Origin: Paracyclopina nana
Lineage: Eukaryota; Arthropoda; Copepoda; Cyclopoida; Cyclopettidae
DNA: 64,000 nucleotides
NCBI GenBank assembly: GCA_019096065.1
Contig: JAGUCH010000001.1
Location: forward strand, 2,418,001 to 2,482,000
Direction: 5' to 3'
Positions 1-13,154 of this stretch are shown here, in pieces. The position numbers and the translations under genes were made by a program. The notes beneath the pieces were generated by a model. It saw only the letters and a list, made by a program, of their open reading frames with translations. It searched no databases and had not been told where the DNA came from. Positions within the stretch are counted from its first letter, which is position 1. Each line of letters begins with the position of its first letter.

Positions 1-363
1 TACTCCTTTATTCAATGCTGAAGACTTTTTGGCCCCAATAGAGGACTTGCCTTTCAACCCCGCTGAAAGACCAAAAAGTGTATTAGAAAGCAAAATTGTA
101 TAAAAGTAATGCACAGCACTATGAAAAAGCCAGTTTACCAAGTTAAATCTGGGTACGCGTTAACTTGGAAAGGAGACATTGTAACAAAAAACTGGAGAAG
201 TGTTCTATATATGGTGTACCTTACAAGCTAATCCAATTACCAGAAAAGCCAGAATGAAATATGAACTCTCACTTTGCATCCACTAGGCAGAATGAACTGT
301 TGTAGTGGAAGCTTTGCCAAAAAAGCTAACAAAAATTGATGACTTTCCACTTTACACAACGAT

Positions 364-3300
364 TTATTGCTTACGCTGCTTTTTGGCATCACTCTTTACT
401 CCAGCACTTGGGCTACTTGTGGCAGCTGTCGTATTTGCTTGCTGCAGCTGGCTCAAGTCAGCTGATGACCCGTAGGCTGACCCCATGCCTGAGCCTTCTG
501 TATTAAGCCTTTCACGTCTGCTCCTCATTCGCGGAGATTGGGAGCGTGGAGACATTCTTGGGCTGTCCAGCTGAAAATATATGGTAAAGCTACTTGTTTT
601 TTCCACTTCATTTGGCCAGAATCCACTTAAAGTGTCAAAGCACTGGAAATGAACTAATGCATGAGTCCAGTCAATGGAGCTTAACACACTGCTGAAGGCC
701 TGTGTGAAAAGCACAACTTACTTTGAGGAAAATCAGCTTTTCCGAAAGAGGCTTATTTCTGCTTTCTTTGAGCTCTTGAATCCAATCCATTTCCATTTTT
801 TCGATCTGGGACAGCTTTTCGGTCTCCTCGAGCTTTTCGCGGGCCATTTTCAGGCACTTTTTGTAGTCGTCACTAAAATCTATGAAATAGATGCCAGACC
901 CTGAGCCTTTCCCTGGCCCTGCAAAATAAAAAATCAACGCTTTATTCCCCAAAGGAGCCAGCCACTAATTAACGTCCTCTCCTAGAAAGGCTTGACATTA
1001 CGAAAAAATCAAAGGCATTCACCAGGAAATGTCTAGGCATTTCCCAAGGGAGTTGAGCAGCTGTCTTCGTATTACAGGCAAAAGTGATGCTTAGGTTTTC
1101 AGTGCCTCATCCTACATTTACAGCGTACAGCATAAGAGCCTTCAAGAGTAATAATACTGAATAATATTATGGAGGCTTTCACCTGTGGGAACGAAGCTGT
1201 ATCCGTCCTTGTTGGAGCTTGAAGTATTCACACTGTTTGCCATCGCTTGCAGAGCTAATTGAGCCTCAGATTCTCGCGAGTAGAGAGCTTTCGGCTTTGA
1301 AAACTCCCCATTGGGGTCGGTCATGGCCTTTTTGCTTCTATCCATGGCCTTCTTCTTCTTCTTTTTCTTCTTTTTCGACAGCATTTTCGACCCTCGCTCC
1401 TTGAGGGACAGCCTCTGTGAGACACGTCCACTCGGACACCATTTGGACAACTTGGTACCCTTGTCAACAATGATTTCATCTCCGTAGTCACTCCATATGT
1501 GCACAGAAAAAATCAGGCGAATTAGCACAAATAAAACCACCTTGGCCATTTTTACGTAACAACTTGGAGCTCAACTCTGTACTTTTTTGGGGCAAAACTT
1601 GAGACAAGCTTTTATTTACACATCCCCAGGGCTTGCACAATGACATTTTTATGAAACATTCAGCCAAGATTTCGACAAAAAAAGAAGAAGAGTTGGTATT
1701 CTCATTTTTGCTGTTTAATGCAATGCAACTCTGATTGGGTTAGCAAAAAAACATGAAGTAAAAATGCTGACTGTCATTCTAGTGAAAATTGCTTGCATTT
1801 GGCCAAGGAAGCAGCATGCCTTAAATCTTGGTACGCTAGTATGATAGATGTTCTACACCAAAGCTGCTATTAATATTAACATTAATGGACACTCTTATGC
1901 TTATACAGTTCCAGGAAATGTGATAAGCTCCACTGAATATTTTTTCTGTTTTCCTTCTTTCTCTTGTCTCCTCTCAATGAAGCTCAAGCAATAATCTAGA
2001 AAGCCCTGGAAATTGAACGGCCATGTAGCTATTAATATTGCTTCAATGGGATGTATGAGCAAAAGTTTTCAACTACAGAAAGTCTCACCCAACCCCCAAC
2101 AGCACTTTGATCCAATTCTCCTTTTTGCTTCTACTATGCACTAGTAAGCTATTGGGATTTTGCTGAAACGTTCTGTACAAGTGCACACAAAAAGTTTGAA
2201 CAAATTCTTCTTATCTGTGAGGTATCCGAGACGTCACTGTCAGAGCCGATTTCCACGTCTTCTCCGTCTATCATGATTTGGCTGACAGACCGCATTTTTG
2301 CCTTCATCCTGGATAATTAAAGCAGACCACTAAAAATTACTCCAGGATTGCACTTAAAAATGCCATTGGTTAGCAACTGCAATGATTGCGTACTTTCGAA
2401 TGTCGTCAATGGTGACTTCTTTGGAATGCCTCCTTTGGTCCCCATCAGAATTATCGATATAATCATGGCCTCCCTCGTCTCCCGAATCAAACTCATCATC
2501 GCGGTCATCATCCTCATCATCCTCATCATCGTCATCATCATCATCAGCGAGCATTTTGTTCTTTATCATGGAAGCCAATGAAGCTGCCGCTGCGAGGGCG
2601 TGGCCACTCCCTTTGGCCCCGCCTTCGCCAAAAGCCCCAACATGCTTTTTCGACTTGGTCGTTGCCAACGCTGCAGAAAGAGCCACTTTGCCTCGCACTT
2701 TCTTGGCCATATCACTAAAACTGAGTTTCCGTCTGCCTTCAGTTCGGCCTGATAAATCAAGACTGCGACTACCAGCAGCAACCTCATCTAAAAAATGGCA
2801 TGACAGGCTAGTTTCAAGCTGGAAAAGAGCTAAGCACCGACAACGAAAGACTACGGTAGGGGAAGAGTTTATAGGGCGTTCCCGTATTGGCCTGTTAGTC
2901 AAGTTAAGTTAGGTAGAAAGTTAAGTTTAGTTCCGTTCCGTTCCCAGATATTTATGTAGGTAGAACTTAACTTAGCTTGATTTTAGGTACTACTAGCTCA
3001 CTTGCCCAGCTAAAAGTTGCCAAACTGAACTTAGCTACAAAAAGTGTTCTTATATGCATACTAACTGAAGCTCCCTTAATTGAGACAATCTAACTTTGCT
3101 CATAAGCTGCTGATGTTCAACGCGTTGGCGTGTCAGCTCAGCGGTCAACTGAACATTGCTAAAACGAACCGAACTTGGTTTTAACAAGCTGAACATAACT
3201 GATCAAGTAAGGTTGCTGTTTTAGCAACGTAACTTGGCTAAAAATTCGAATATGGGATCGAGCTTATGGCTCTGTTTAAGGGAGCGACCCTTATGTAACA

Positions 3301-3705
3301 ACATTCCACTTAGGAAAAATTCTTGCTCCAGCGAAAAAAAACGTATGGTTGACTCATGTTCTACAGCCGACATGAGAAAGCCCTTGCTAGTAAAAGTACA
3401 AAACTGAAACCATCCAAAGGCTAATTTCTCGATGAAATTACACCTTTGCCAGGCTGGCCTGAAATTCCTACCCCTAAAAACTCCAGGAGATCAAAAGACT
3501 TTTGTTGAAGCTGCTGTGAAAAATTGCCCAAACTTTCTTGGCTTTTATGCAAACTTTCGAGGCCTGTTTTCAACGTTTTATTAATCGCGACTCTTTCAAA
3601 CTTAGAATCTGAGAAGAAAAAACCAACTCTGAGACCTCCATGTCTAGTTAAAGGGGGGAAATTTTAGGAGATAGGAAAACCCTTACCTTCATTTTTGTCA
3701 AACAT
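364..3705 (-). CDS. Unrecognised 408-aa acidic/lysine-rich protein, six exons
   Basis: Exons (minus) 3705-3687, 2787-2394, 2308-2215, 1498-1183, 918-722 and 570-364 join in frame to 1227 nt. The start ATG is followed after 19 nt by a strong donor. The protein has an Arg/Ser/Ala-rich N-terminal third, a run of Asp/Glu near residues 85-105, a Lys run near residue 210, a short predicted coiled coil rich in Glu/Lys/Leu near residues 290-330, and a Ser-Pro-rich tail with repeated SPR motifs. No signal peptide or membrane segment is visible, so a cytosolic or nuclear protein is likely. I do not recognise the family. The third intron fits AT-AC ends better than GT-AG ends (see findings). A polyadenylation hexamer AATAAA overlaps the stop codon on the minus strand. 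The exon chain is well supported by phase; the function is unknown. Confidence 0.7.
2880..3250. repeat. Low-complexity AACTTA/AAGTTA-rich stretch
   Basis: Part of the first intron of the minus-strand gene is made of loosely repeated AAGTTA, AACTTA and AGCTTA words on both strands. It has no clear unit length. It is probably a decayed simple repeat or an old element. Confidence 0.35.
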
Positions 3706-6700
3706 CCTGGCTAATATCGATCAAACAAGGCTTTCTTGCATTTCACTTGGACGGAACCTGGCAATCGCTTTAAAATAGCAAAACATCTAATTTTGTTAAT
3801 TTTGATTTGAAATGTCAAGATTTAAAAATACTGGTTAAAATCGCAAGAGCTGGGAAGCATTAATGACCAATTGACAAAATCCAACATTTGAAAATATCCT
3901 CTCAACAAAACAGCTAGTAAATACATTCTTCTCATGCTTTCTCTAAACGTTTAAATTAATTTAACTTTTTAAAAAATAACTTGAAAATTAAGCTTACTGA
4001 ATAACGCTACAATTGTCAAATGCTCACGCAACTTCGCAAAGAACGAAGCCTTTTCCAATAGCAAGCAAGACAAATGTAGTTCGGTAAACTGACACGGGAG
4101 CTTTTTGGCGTCGCTAGTGGTCAGGGGGGCTTATATGCCTCAAGATTAAAAATATGCTCTTAAAAATCAAATGCCTTTTTGGCCTAATTCGGATCTTCTC
4201 TTCAATACACTGATTTTACATTGAAGATTTTTCTTCAATGTACATCGTATACCACACTGGACAAAATTTCGCGAAAACTTCAGCGAGTAATCTGTCCCCC
4301 AAAAATACCGTGTCACCACCTAGCGGAATTTTGAGTCCCTAATAAAGCTCATTTGTCTTGCTTGCTACATTTCCGAGCTGAAAATGGCTTCATTACTATG
4401 CTACAATTACGCTCACAATACGCTAAAAGTACTTTAACATTACTTCGCTCGAATAAGAGATGCTAAATAGTTTTGATTACGCCTGAATGAAAAAGGCGCT
4501 GTAGTTCCGGAGTGCTATAAAATACGATCTAGGCCTGCGTTTATCAAAGGAACTAGCTTGTACAACTTCTAATCTAAGATTTTATGAATGGCTGGCGTCC
4601 AAAAGTCTCGTATAGTTTACTACTAAGAGGTCTGGCAGGCTGGCATTGAGAATGCACTTTTTTAAGGTGGAGTGTATAGTATTACCCATCAGCAGCATTG
4701 TCACCAGCAAAATTCCACAGATCACTTTCAGGGCCCAACTAAAATTCAGAATCGGCACTGGAGCGGGCTACAGACAAATAAATGCATTCCCTGCATTCAT
4801 TTAAAGTGTAAAGCATTTTTTTTCCTTTCCAGCTAAGAAAAGATAAGCAAGGAGATTTCGAATACGAGCCTCGGTACAGCATCCATCTCCTTTTAGGGAG
4901 GCCACAAGGTTTCGTTTAGTGACTCATTCACACAACTTTTGAATGGACTGCCGAATATGCTCATAACTATTGACATTTACCTGCTACTACACAACTACTC
5001 CTTTTAGCCAAAAATCAAACACACTGCACTCAAGGTTTGCAAAATTCAAAAAATGCCAATTTTGCACTTCTCATGTTTAATGAGTGTATTGACGAAGGGG
5101 ACAGAAATATATGCAACGTATTCTACCGGGGACTGTCTGGGGGATTCCCAAATTTGTAGCAATTAGCAAATTGGCTTGATTGCCAAATCGGGACGACATT
5201 CCTTATAAAGAGTTCAGATCAATACTCAAATTAAAGTCAGATCGATGCCAACATGGAATTGAACGCCTCTGCAACTTAGATACCCTTGTGGTATAATGTT
5301 AATTTCCCCCTTGAATTTAAAAACATTCTGAAAAAATACAGAACTTTAAAGATATACAGGCAGTTGATGTGTCATGTTAACCATCAGTCATTTCACTTTT
5401 TTTGGAATATTCAAGAGGTCAATCATCTCGGACACAGAGGATATTCATTTTTTTGCGTTAATTCGTGTTGGAATTGATCCAATTTCGCGTAGCTTCCGCG
5501 TTACCAAATGACCCATTGGACCGGTGTGTTTTTTCTCCGGCACAAAGGTGCATTTTCCAGGTAATTCCAAAAATTGTCACACTTTGCTCCTTTAAGATGG
5601 CGTTGGTAAACAAAGGATTTTTGGCATTGATTTATGAGGGCAATGAAATGTGTAGTATTATTTATGGACAGGTGTGCCCACCACCAAAGGGGGTCTCTGT
5701 ATTAGCAAGAGAGGAAAACTGTGCTTTAAATAATCGGTTCAGCCATCATTAATTATCTAATCATGGAAGCCCACAACATGAGTTTGATGTCAGATGTAAA
5801 AAATCCACTTTAGTTTGGTCACGTTTGCCACTTTTTCACGAGTTCATCTTGGCATTAGGCCTAGCCATTCATTCAATTCATTCAATGAGCATCAGTACAT
5901 ATACTGAATCCACTGTGGGCTACAATCCCATAAAACAAATAAATAAAAAATCAAAATTAATTTTCTCAACTGTCTGTCTTTTAAAAGTGAGTAATTGAAA
6001 TTAAGCTTATCAGTTCATAATTAAAGAAAAGTTACAACGGTCGATTATGCTTAGTAGAATATAAAAGTATGTTTTTTATTTTTGTTAAATATCTTTTTTG
6101 GGTGGGCTTTTTTTGACAACATTTTCTACTCGTGGCAGTAAAGATTGCCGTCAAATTGTCTACCCAAGCCATCCCTACCATATTTAGAGGTGCAGGGAAA
6201 TCTGCTTGCTAAGAATATTGTGATGTCAAAAACATTGCTATTTGTGAAATGCTCACCTCCATCCCCAATTCTTGAGGCAAGAAAATTGCAAAAATGACAG
6301 CCAGTCGCAGAAAAAAAGAAATGGCTTCTGAGAATTGAGCATGCTACACATCTATTTATTTTGTATAGAAAAATTGGCAGTTCGATTTTTCCACACCAAC
6401 ACAAGGAAAAATAGACTTGCATTTCCAAAAGTCAGGTCCATTTTTCAAGCCTTTGCCATATTTGAGGAAACAAGCTGGAACTATTCTTGCTCCCAAAATC
6501 AATTTGGCCCCGAAGTAGTAAATCTAATCTAAAAAACGCCTCACATAAAACTCTAGAAAAAATTCACAAAAAAAATATTTTTTTGCAATTCAAAAAAGTT
6601 TTCATTATGTCAGCGCACCAGGTGTCAACAGGTTAGACGCCTCTGCCTGATTTTTTGGGAATGTCAACACTTGCTGAGACAGCTGCTTGCAACTCGCGCG

Positions 6701-6792
6701 TTTTTTGGGGGGGAGCGGCGCGCAAGTTAAGTAGCCCTCGCTTTGCTCAGTCGAGTGCCGGCATCCCGCATCTGAGGTCAAATCGACGCAAA
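3706..6792. other. Intergenic region between two divergent genes
   Basis: About 3.1 kb separates the starts of the acidic-protein gene (minus) and the spondin gene (plus). I find no open frame with protein-like composition, no splice-linked exons and no RNA gene. The stretch is AT-rich and must contain both promoters. No TATA box is convincing. Confidence 0.5.
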
Positions 6793-9700
6793 ATGACCTC
6801 AGATCAACTTTTGAAGGCCGTTTTGGCCTTAATGGCCAACGCCATATTGGTTCAAGGGGATGTCCATAGCATGCAGTGCCAAACGACCAAGCTGGTGGTC
6901 TACAAAGTGACTTTTTCCACTTTTTGGGACAGGGAAAAGTTTCCAAAACAATATCCTGAATTTAGGCCGCCAGCTCAGTGGACCAAGCTCATCGGTAAGC
7001 AAAAACAGATAGCAACGTATAAGAGAATTGTCTGAATAAAATTACTTTAACTCTACCATGTTTGTTTTACCAATATTTCCATGCTCAATCTCTAGGGATG
7101 AGCGGCTGCTGATATTTTAGGCATGAGTTCAGGTTTTGCTTGCTATGGAAGATCTCTTCTCATCTCTTCAAATGCAACAAAAGGGAATGTTTACTGAGCT
7201 TTCCATAGCCTGCCGCAGTTATGTCAAAGCCTTCTATAAATTGGGACATGAACCAAGTATAGCGGTGGCTCTGCAGAGAATTATATGCTACAGACCCTTT
7301 TTGAACTGGAAACCAGAATTATCATTATAAACAGGTCATAAACTCTGCTGCACATCCCATTTTTAGCCAAAATGGCCTGCCAAAAGAGGTCTGGGCGTTT
7401 CAACGCTACGCAAGACTAGTAGACTAGAAGTAGCTGGGTTTTATATGCAAATTCTGCTTATTTTGGGACACAAGAAAATGGCTCGTACATCATCCTACTT
7501 GCTCGATCAGAAATAAGAAATCACAAATAAAATTGAGGGAATACCAAGCAATGTAAATACTGCTTGTTTTCACTTGTTTGGTTCGGAAAGAGACGAGTCT
7601 AGACTTGACGAAGGTCAAGTTCAATCTTGATAACACAGGGAGGCTTTTTGAGGTGGCTATGCAAATTTTACTGCCACCCACATGGACGATGCAAAGTTGG
7701 CCCCTCAAAATGAATTGATTCGATACGCATTTCATCAAACAGGACGTTGGATCTGCAAATGAAGGTTTCCATATCAAGGTGTCAATGCAAAACTTTCCAG
7801 CTTTTTATTAAGGAATCGGCTTTTTGCTGTCCATCAGCAAGCCTACTCAGACGAAAACTTTCACTTGCTCTCATTTGTGCAAACTCAGACAAAAATCATA
7901 CCAGGTCTCGAGTAGCGAGGAACAATGCAAAATCTAGGTTAGCAAAACACAGTAGTAGGCCTACGTGTCCAATTTGCAAAGTTACAGCCGTGCAAAAACA
8001 AACAATCAATAAACATGCAAGTGATCTTCGTAGATTAGCATTATCACAGTGGGGCACATCTACATGCTTTCAGAACAGCTTTGACTAGAAAGCATTTCAA
8101 CTGATTGTTTACCCCCAATTTCGTTTGTCCAAACCTAATCTTTTTGTAGGCAAAGTAAACACTTCACACCTCGTTCCCATAGTACGTGCAACAGAAATAA
8201 AAGAAAGCATCAAGTTTTTCCGATTGACCACCCATAATATTTTGCAGGTTTTTCGGTGCCTAGCAACATTCTTGTGGTAGACCTAATAATATCTTTGTTG
8301 AAGTTGCTAAGGGATTTTTTAGGCACTTTGACAATTTTACCCATTTGGATGTTACGTCATGTACAATATTGAAGCTATCCTTTTCAGCCCAAAACAAACA
8401 TTTATGATAAAGAAGGAGTAGGGTTTATAATGCACTTCAGAAATTGCACTTTGCTTGTTTGTGCAAAATGGGGCCCAAAATTGGCTGCCTATAGTTAACA
8501 TCTAATTTTGGCGTACCAGTAGTGGTGACTCCCACATCATCCCTCAATTTTCAAGATGATGACAGCCAACATCTTTTTAAAGAGGCTCTCGAAAAAAATC
8601 ACATTGAAAATCTCAGAACATGATCAAAGTTATGATTCCTTAACCTAAACTTATGACGTACTTTCAGAAAAAAATTTGATTCTATAGTTTTGTATATAAT
8701 TTAGAGATGAGAAACTTTTTTATTTTTAAAAAGGCTACTAATTTTGGTGGGCAAGGAGAGCTCAGAAATATACCACCAGCATGCTGGGAAAGTTGTCATT
8801 GTTCAACATCCGCAAAAGAAGATTGTGGTCACAGGAGGAGAAGGAAATTAAGCTCTGTTTGAGCAAAGTTTTTCCATGTTTCTTTCCACGCACTGGCAGC
8901 AGTCGTTTTTAGAGGATGTCCAAATTGAAGGTATTTTTAAGGAAAAATATGGCCGGCGGCTTTCCATACTTTCTGCGAGTCGTTTGATGTTTTCACACAG
9001 TATTTGTCAAGACCTCATTAAAACAGCTCCATTTATTGGAGCCTTTGATGTGCCTTCCATCCAAGATATCAGTACATGATCAAACAAATTAAAAGTAGGC
9101 CGAAAACGAGCTGTCTTCTATGAACATATCATCTACTTGGGACAAGGTATCGCTTTCTGTGCTCCTAAAAATTATATCAGTTGGCAGCAATTTTGGAGCA
9201 TTTGTGCAAATTTACAAGTCCTCATCTGAGCCACTTTTGAGCCATCATTCACAGCAGCAGCAGCAGCAGAGATGAATAAAGAGCTGCTCCCAAAACTACT
9301 TGGTATTCTGGCCTAATTTTCAACCACTTGAGAGTTCAGCAATCATGAACAACGCCCAAATGCTGAAGCACACTTTATATTGCTCAATCTAGTTTAGGGA
9401 GAAAAAAGCTCAACCTCGATTTGCGGTGGTCGAGGAAGGAACGTTTAAAAACACATTTGCAAGGAATTTGGGGGATACTAGAATATTACACAGTTTTTTC
9501 GAAGATGATTATGACGATGGCCAAAATGCTTTTTGCTTCCAGGTTTATTTATGGCCAAACCTCTTTTTTATTGAGCATATTTCAACGCCCACTCAAAAGT
9601 AACAATTTGCTAGTACATTCATCATCTCTCGCAGCACTTGCACCAAATGGAAGACTGCGGCTAATTATTCAATTATTGCCCTAATTTAATCAAACTTCAG

Positions 9701-12157
9701 AGGGCTCGGCACAATTATTGGCCTTCCTTTGTTTTCTTTCTTTTTTGGCGGGCTTCTTTGCCATAACATTATCTCGATGTGTTGATTTGCACATCCTCGG
9801 AGGATTTTTGCGAGGAGTCTCTATTTCATCGTACCTTTCTGCAGGTTTTCTGGGCCGTCCAGACTTGGTCTTTTCAAAGCCAATTTTCAATTCTTGGCCA
9901 TTAGAGCTTTCCTCAACCTTCGCGTGCTCTTGGGTTGCTAATTTTTGAAATTGCTCCTTTTCTTGAAGAGTGACTCCGGATTCTTCTGGTCCGGGATCTT
10001 GGACTTTTCCCCTAGATTTCACTGAACTTGTGGCGAAAATGGCGCAATCAACTTCCTCAAGTATTATAGATCTTATATTTTCTTCCACTGACGGCCGATT
10101 TTTCACCGCATTTAACTTGCTCCGGATCTCTTCCGGATTCAGGGCATTTTGCTTTGCCAAGTTCTTCCGGATAGGAGAAATGGATGGAGTACCAGTCAAA
10201 GAGTGCAACCAATTGTTTTCAAGCTCTAAATCCCTCAGTTGCTTGCGATATTGTTCTGCTGATTTGAGCGCTTCTTGCAGTTTGAATTTTGTACACTGCA
10301 ACTCTTGAAAAATTTGCAAATAAGCGTGCTTTTTTCGCAAGTCTCTCAGCTCACACAGGATCTCAATTGCAATTTGCAGCTCTTTTTCTCCACTTTCCAG
10401 CGGAATTTCCGCTTTTTCACTACGTTTAGCCATTACGCGCTCTCTCGGATTTCCCTGTTGCAGATTGACGGAAAATCTAAAATTAATATTATTATCAAAT
10501 AGAAAATGTTAGCTTTGCATAACAATTTATGAAAATAGCACTATTTTAAACGAACTTGGGCAATTTCCTCAATGCAATAATTGTGTCCTTTTCCGGGAAT
10601 AAGACTTGTTAATGGGCTTCAATTTGCTTTTACAGGCTTCTCCCATCGTCCGGAATACCACCTTTTCCGGTTGGGTGAGTCTGCATCTCTAGCTGTCAAA
10701 GAGTTTGCGGAGAAAGGCACCACTGAAGTTTTGGACAAGACTCAAGTTTCTGCATATTATCATGATGACAACGACGAATTTGTCGTACTAGATGGCTTTA
10801 GCGCTCCCCCCATTGAAACTGGAGTTGGATCCTCTCAAGCGAGCATTTTTCTTGATGGAAATCATACCAGGGTGAAATAGCATTTCAAATCCTTGTTCGC
10901 TAGATTTTGCCAGGAATGAGACTCTACTTGTGATTATAGGTATCAGTCATGTCAAAAATGGTGCCAAGTCCGGACTGGTTTGTTGGATTGGATAGCTTGA
11001 ACTTGTGTGAAAATGGTCATTTTGTAGACTCGGTCACTGTTGAGGTAATGATGCTACTTTTGCCCGAATTATGTATATGATTCTTGCTAAAAATGCTTTA
11101 GGCTGATCCTATGGATGCTGGAACGGACAATGGCTTCACATTTACATCACCGAATTGGCCGACCTCACCTCAAGGATCCATTTTCCGGATCACCAACTCC
11201 TACCCTGCTCATCCTGCCGGATCTTTTAATTATCCGGAAAAATCTAGTCTACCCACCATTGCCACTTTTACTTTCGTTAAAGTACTACGTGCTACATCAT
11301 ATTTCTTGAAATCCCATCTAATGCTTTGCAATTCTAAGGAAAAGGAGTTTGAGCTAAGTGAGGTGTTTGACCAACCTCAACCGGAACAAGCGGTGCCAAT
11401 GACAAGAGTCAACAAGTACGCCTATTCTGTCGACGATGACGAACAGTCAAATGACATCGTCTCTTTTGTGGCCAATCATGAAACCACATCTGAACGTCAA
11501 TTGATGTCAAACGAAATTCCGGAAAGGCCCGCTGATGATGATGATGACCTATTGTCAGCTGTAACCATGTCTGGTAAAATCCGGAAATTCCGATCCGGCG
11601 GGGAAAGGGGGTATCATGCTAGTACAGGTCCGGGCGACTTTATGAAGAAAAAATACCTTGAGGTAAATTATTATTTATTGGTTATCAGTTTCAATTATTT
11701 TACTCTTAGGATGATTTGTACATGAAATTGATGGACCAATATGAAGAGAAGAAGAAATCCGGATTAACACAGGACTTGTCCAAACGGCTCAAACGGAAAA
11801 GGCGCCTCCGCAGATTGAGACATGGCAAGAACAGATCCAAAAAGCATAGAAGTGAGATATATATGATTTATGTGTGGTGTAAATATTGAAATTTTCATGG
11901 AACTCCTTGCAGCTGGCCCAGTGAATTGCAAAGTGGGCAAATGGTCCGAATGGAGCCCTTGCAGCAAAACTTGCGGCATTGGTGAAGCCAAGAGGACAAG
12001 GGAGGTGATAAGAGAGGCCAAGCGAGGTGGCAATGAGTGCCCACCTCTCATGTCAATGAGGTGGTGTGGATCAGCCAGGAATAGAAGGCTTTGCCAAGAC
12101 TACAGGCCCACCTTTGACTGGACTGGAGCCCTGAAGAAAAGCTTGGAGCAGCCATAA
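6793..12157 (+). CDS. Spondin-2/M-spondin-like secreted protein (Spondin domain + TSP1)
   Basis: Exons 6793-6994, 10636-10871, 10940-11044, 11102-11662, 11710-11851 and 11913-12157 join to 1491 nt, 496 aa. The ATG at 6793 is preferred over upstream in-frame codons because a hydrophobic signal peptide (residues about 5-22) starts there. A Spondin domain spans roughly residues 30-260. It carries hallmark stretches FPKQYPEFRPPAQW, PSPDWFVG, DAGTDNGFTF and HPAGSF. A low-complexity linker with an Asp run and a Lys/Arg-rich stretch follows. One thrombospondin type 1 repeat (WSEWSPCSKTCGIG ... CGSARN) ends the protein at about residues 418-470. The family is extracellular-matrix proteins; Drosophila M-spondin and vertebrate mindin (SPON2) share this architecture. 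The first intron is 3.6 kb, far larger than the other introns of this gene, and contains an antisense gene. Confidence 0.9.
9690..10433 (-). CDS. Intronless coiled-coil protein, possible shugoshin, nested in the spondin intron
   Basis: A single 247-aa frame on the strand opposite to the host gene lies wholly within its first intron. Residues about 15-75 look like a coiled coil (Glu/Lys/Leu/Gln-rich). The tail is strongly basic and holds GRPRKPAERYDEIETPRK near residue 192, followed by a Lys/Arg-rich end. An N-terminal coiled coil plus a C-terminal basic motif with GRPR...Y.E....K.R resembles the shugoshin/mei-S332 layout, whose members protect centromeric cohesin. The match is by eye and short, so this is tentative. 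Other coiled-coil DNA- or microtubule-associated proteins remain possible. The lack of introns among intron-rich neighbours suggests either a compact single-exon gene or an old retrocopy. Confidence 0.5.
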   Translation of the reverse strand: MAKRSEKAEIPLESGEKELQIAIEILCELRDLRKKHAYLQIFQELQCTKFKLQEALKSAEQYRKQLRDLELENNWLHSLTGTPSISPIRKNLAKQNALNPEEIRSKLNAVKNRPSVEENIRSIILEEVDCAIFATSSVKSRGKVQDPGPEESGVTLQEKEQFQKLATQEHAKVEESSNGQELKIGFEKTKSGRPRKPAERYDEIETPRKNPPRMCKSTHRDNVMAKKPAKKERKQRKANNCAEPSEV

Positions 12158-13154
12158 TATAGTACTCAATTATCCGATAATCACTCTCTTAAAATTATAA
12201 GTGTTTGAATGTAATACAACCAGATTTTTTCCTGTATCTATCGCGAATGTCATTCATTCCTTCTTGTTGCGCGCATCATTTAGTTCGCTAGGAAAGTACT
12301 ATATGCAAAGAAGATATGAAGGACTTTGATAGGTTTTCACACGCGTGTGGAAGGGGTTAAAAACGAAAGTTCAAGCCAGGACCATCACGCAGCCCTAATT
12401 TAGATGCAAAAATCGGGGTTTTCTCGTCTGCCCTGCGAGCCAGCCTTGTTGCCGCACCGTTACGTGCTTGAGCATCTTTCCCACATTTGCTAATCCGTGG
12501 GATGGATGATTTCTTCTTCTCCTTTCATGACGATGATGAAGCCACTTCTGTGAAAAACGCTAAGCTTTGTAATTATTGAACACGCGATTTATAAGCCTCC
12601 ACGAAGCGAGGAGTCACTAATCATTCGGAGATGCTTCCCATTAGCCCTGTCAATTGTCATCAGTAATTTGGAGATGGGAAGAAAAAATATTTGGCTCCCA
12701 AGGAATGCAGACAATATGCATACGGGGTAAATATTTTGGCTCAACCCTGGGCGAAAGTTGAGGCTAGCAGTGACCAAATTGTTGGGAAATGTGGGCAACG
12801 TTGCAGGCCAGCATGAGGTAGAATACGTTTCCCGTCTGTTACACTGCATAGAGGGTGGTTGTTGGCCACTTTCTTTCCTTGGCCCTCGCTCGTTTGGTAG
12901 TGTTGGTTGCAGCACGGGAACGCTCCTCCGCGCGTTGAACTCTCTCCGCCGCTGCTTCTTCATAGATACAATAGCCATACTCGCTGGGTGCGCGTGCACT
13001 AACAGCTGAGCTAGGAAATCACCTTGGTTGTTCCCAGCTACATTGCCCCCATTTCAGTCTTCAGTCTTCTTCAAACGACAGCTAACTTAGCTTGCGCCAT
13101 CGTTGTCGGGTCAAGCCAGGAAAAACGGATAGTTCAATTCTTATAGCAAAAAAG
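12158..13154. other. Intergenic region with probable 5-prime exon of the SLC6 gene
   Basis: Between the spondin stop and a strong donor (AAAAAAG followed by GTAAGC at 13155) there is no convincing reading frame. The segment around 12880-12970 is GC-richer than its surroundings and could be promoter sequence. The last part before 13154 is likely a non-coding first exon of the downstream transporter gene. Confidence 0.35.

Noticed and set aside
2566..2787. Minus-strand frame starting MRLLLVVAVLIYQ, like a signal peptide
   Set aside because: It begins exactly at an acceptor and runs out of phase with the exon chain; the phase-1 reading DEVAAGSR joins correctly on both sides.
8720..9079. Possible decayed coding sequence in the spondin intron
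   Set aside because: Short frames have no domain motif and no matching splice pair; composition is like the rest of the intron.
12589..13009. Overlapping frames on both strands in the gap before the SLC6 gene
   Set aside because: Mixed composition with no motif or splice context; more likely promoter-proximal GC-richer sequence.
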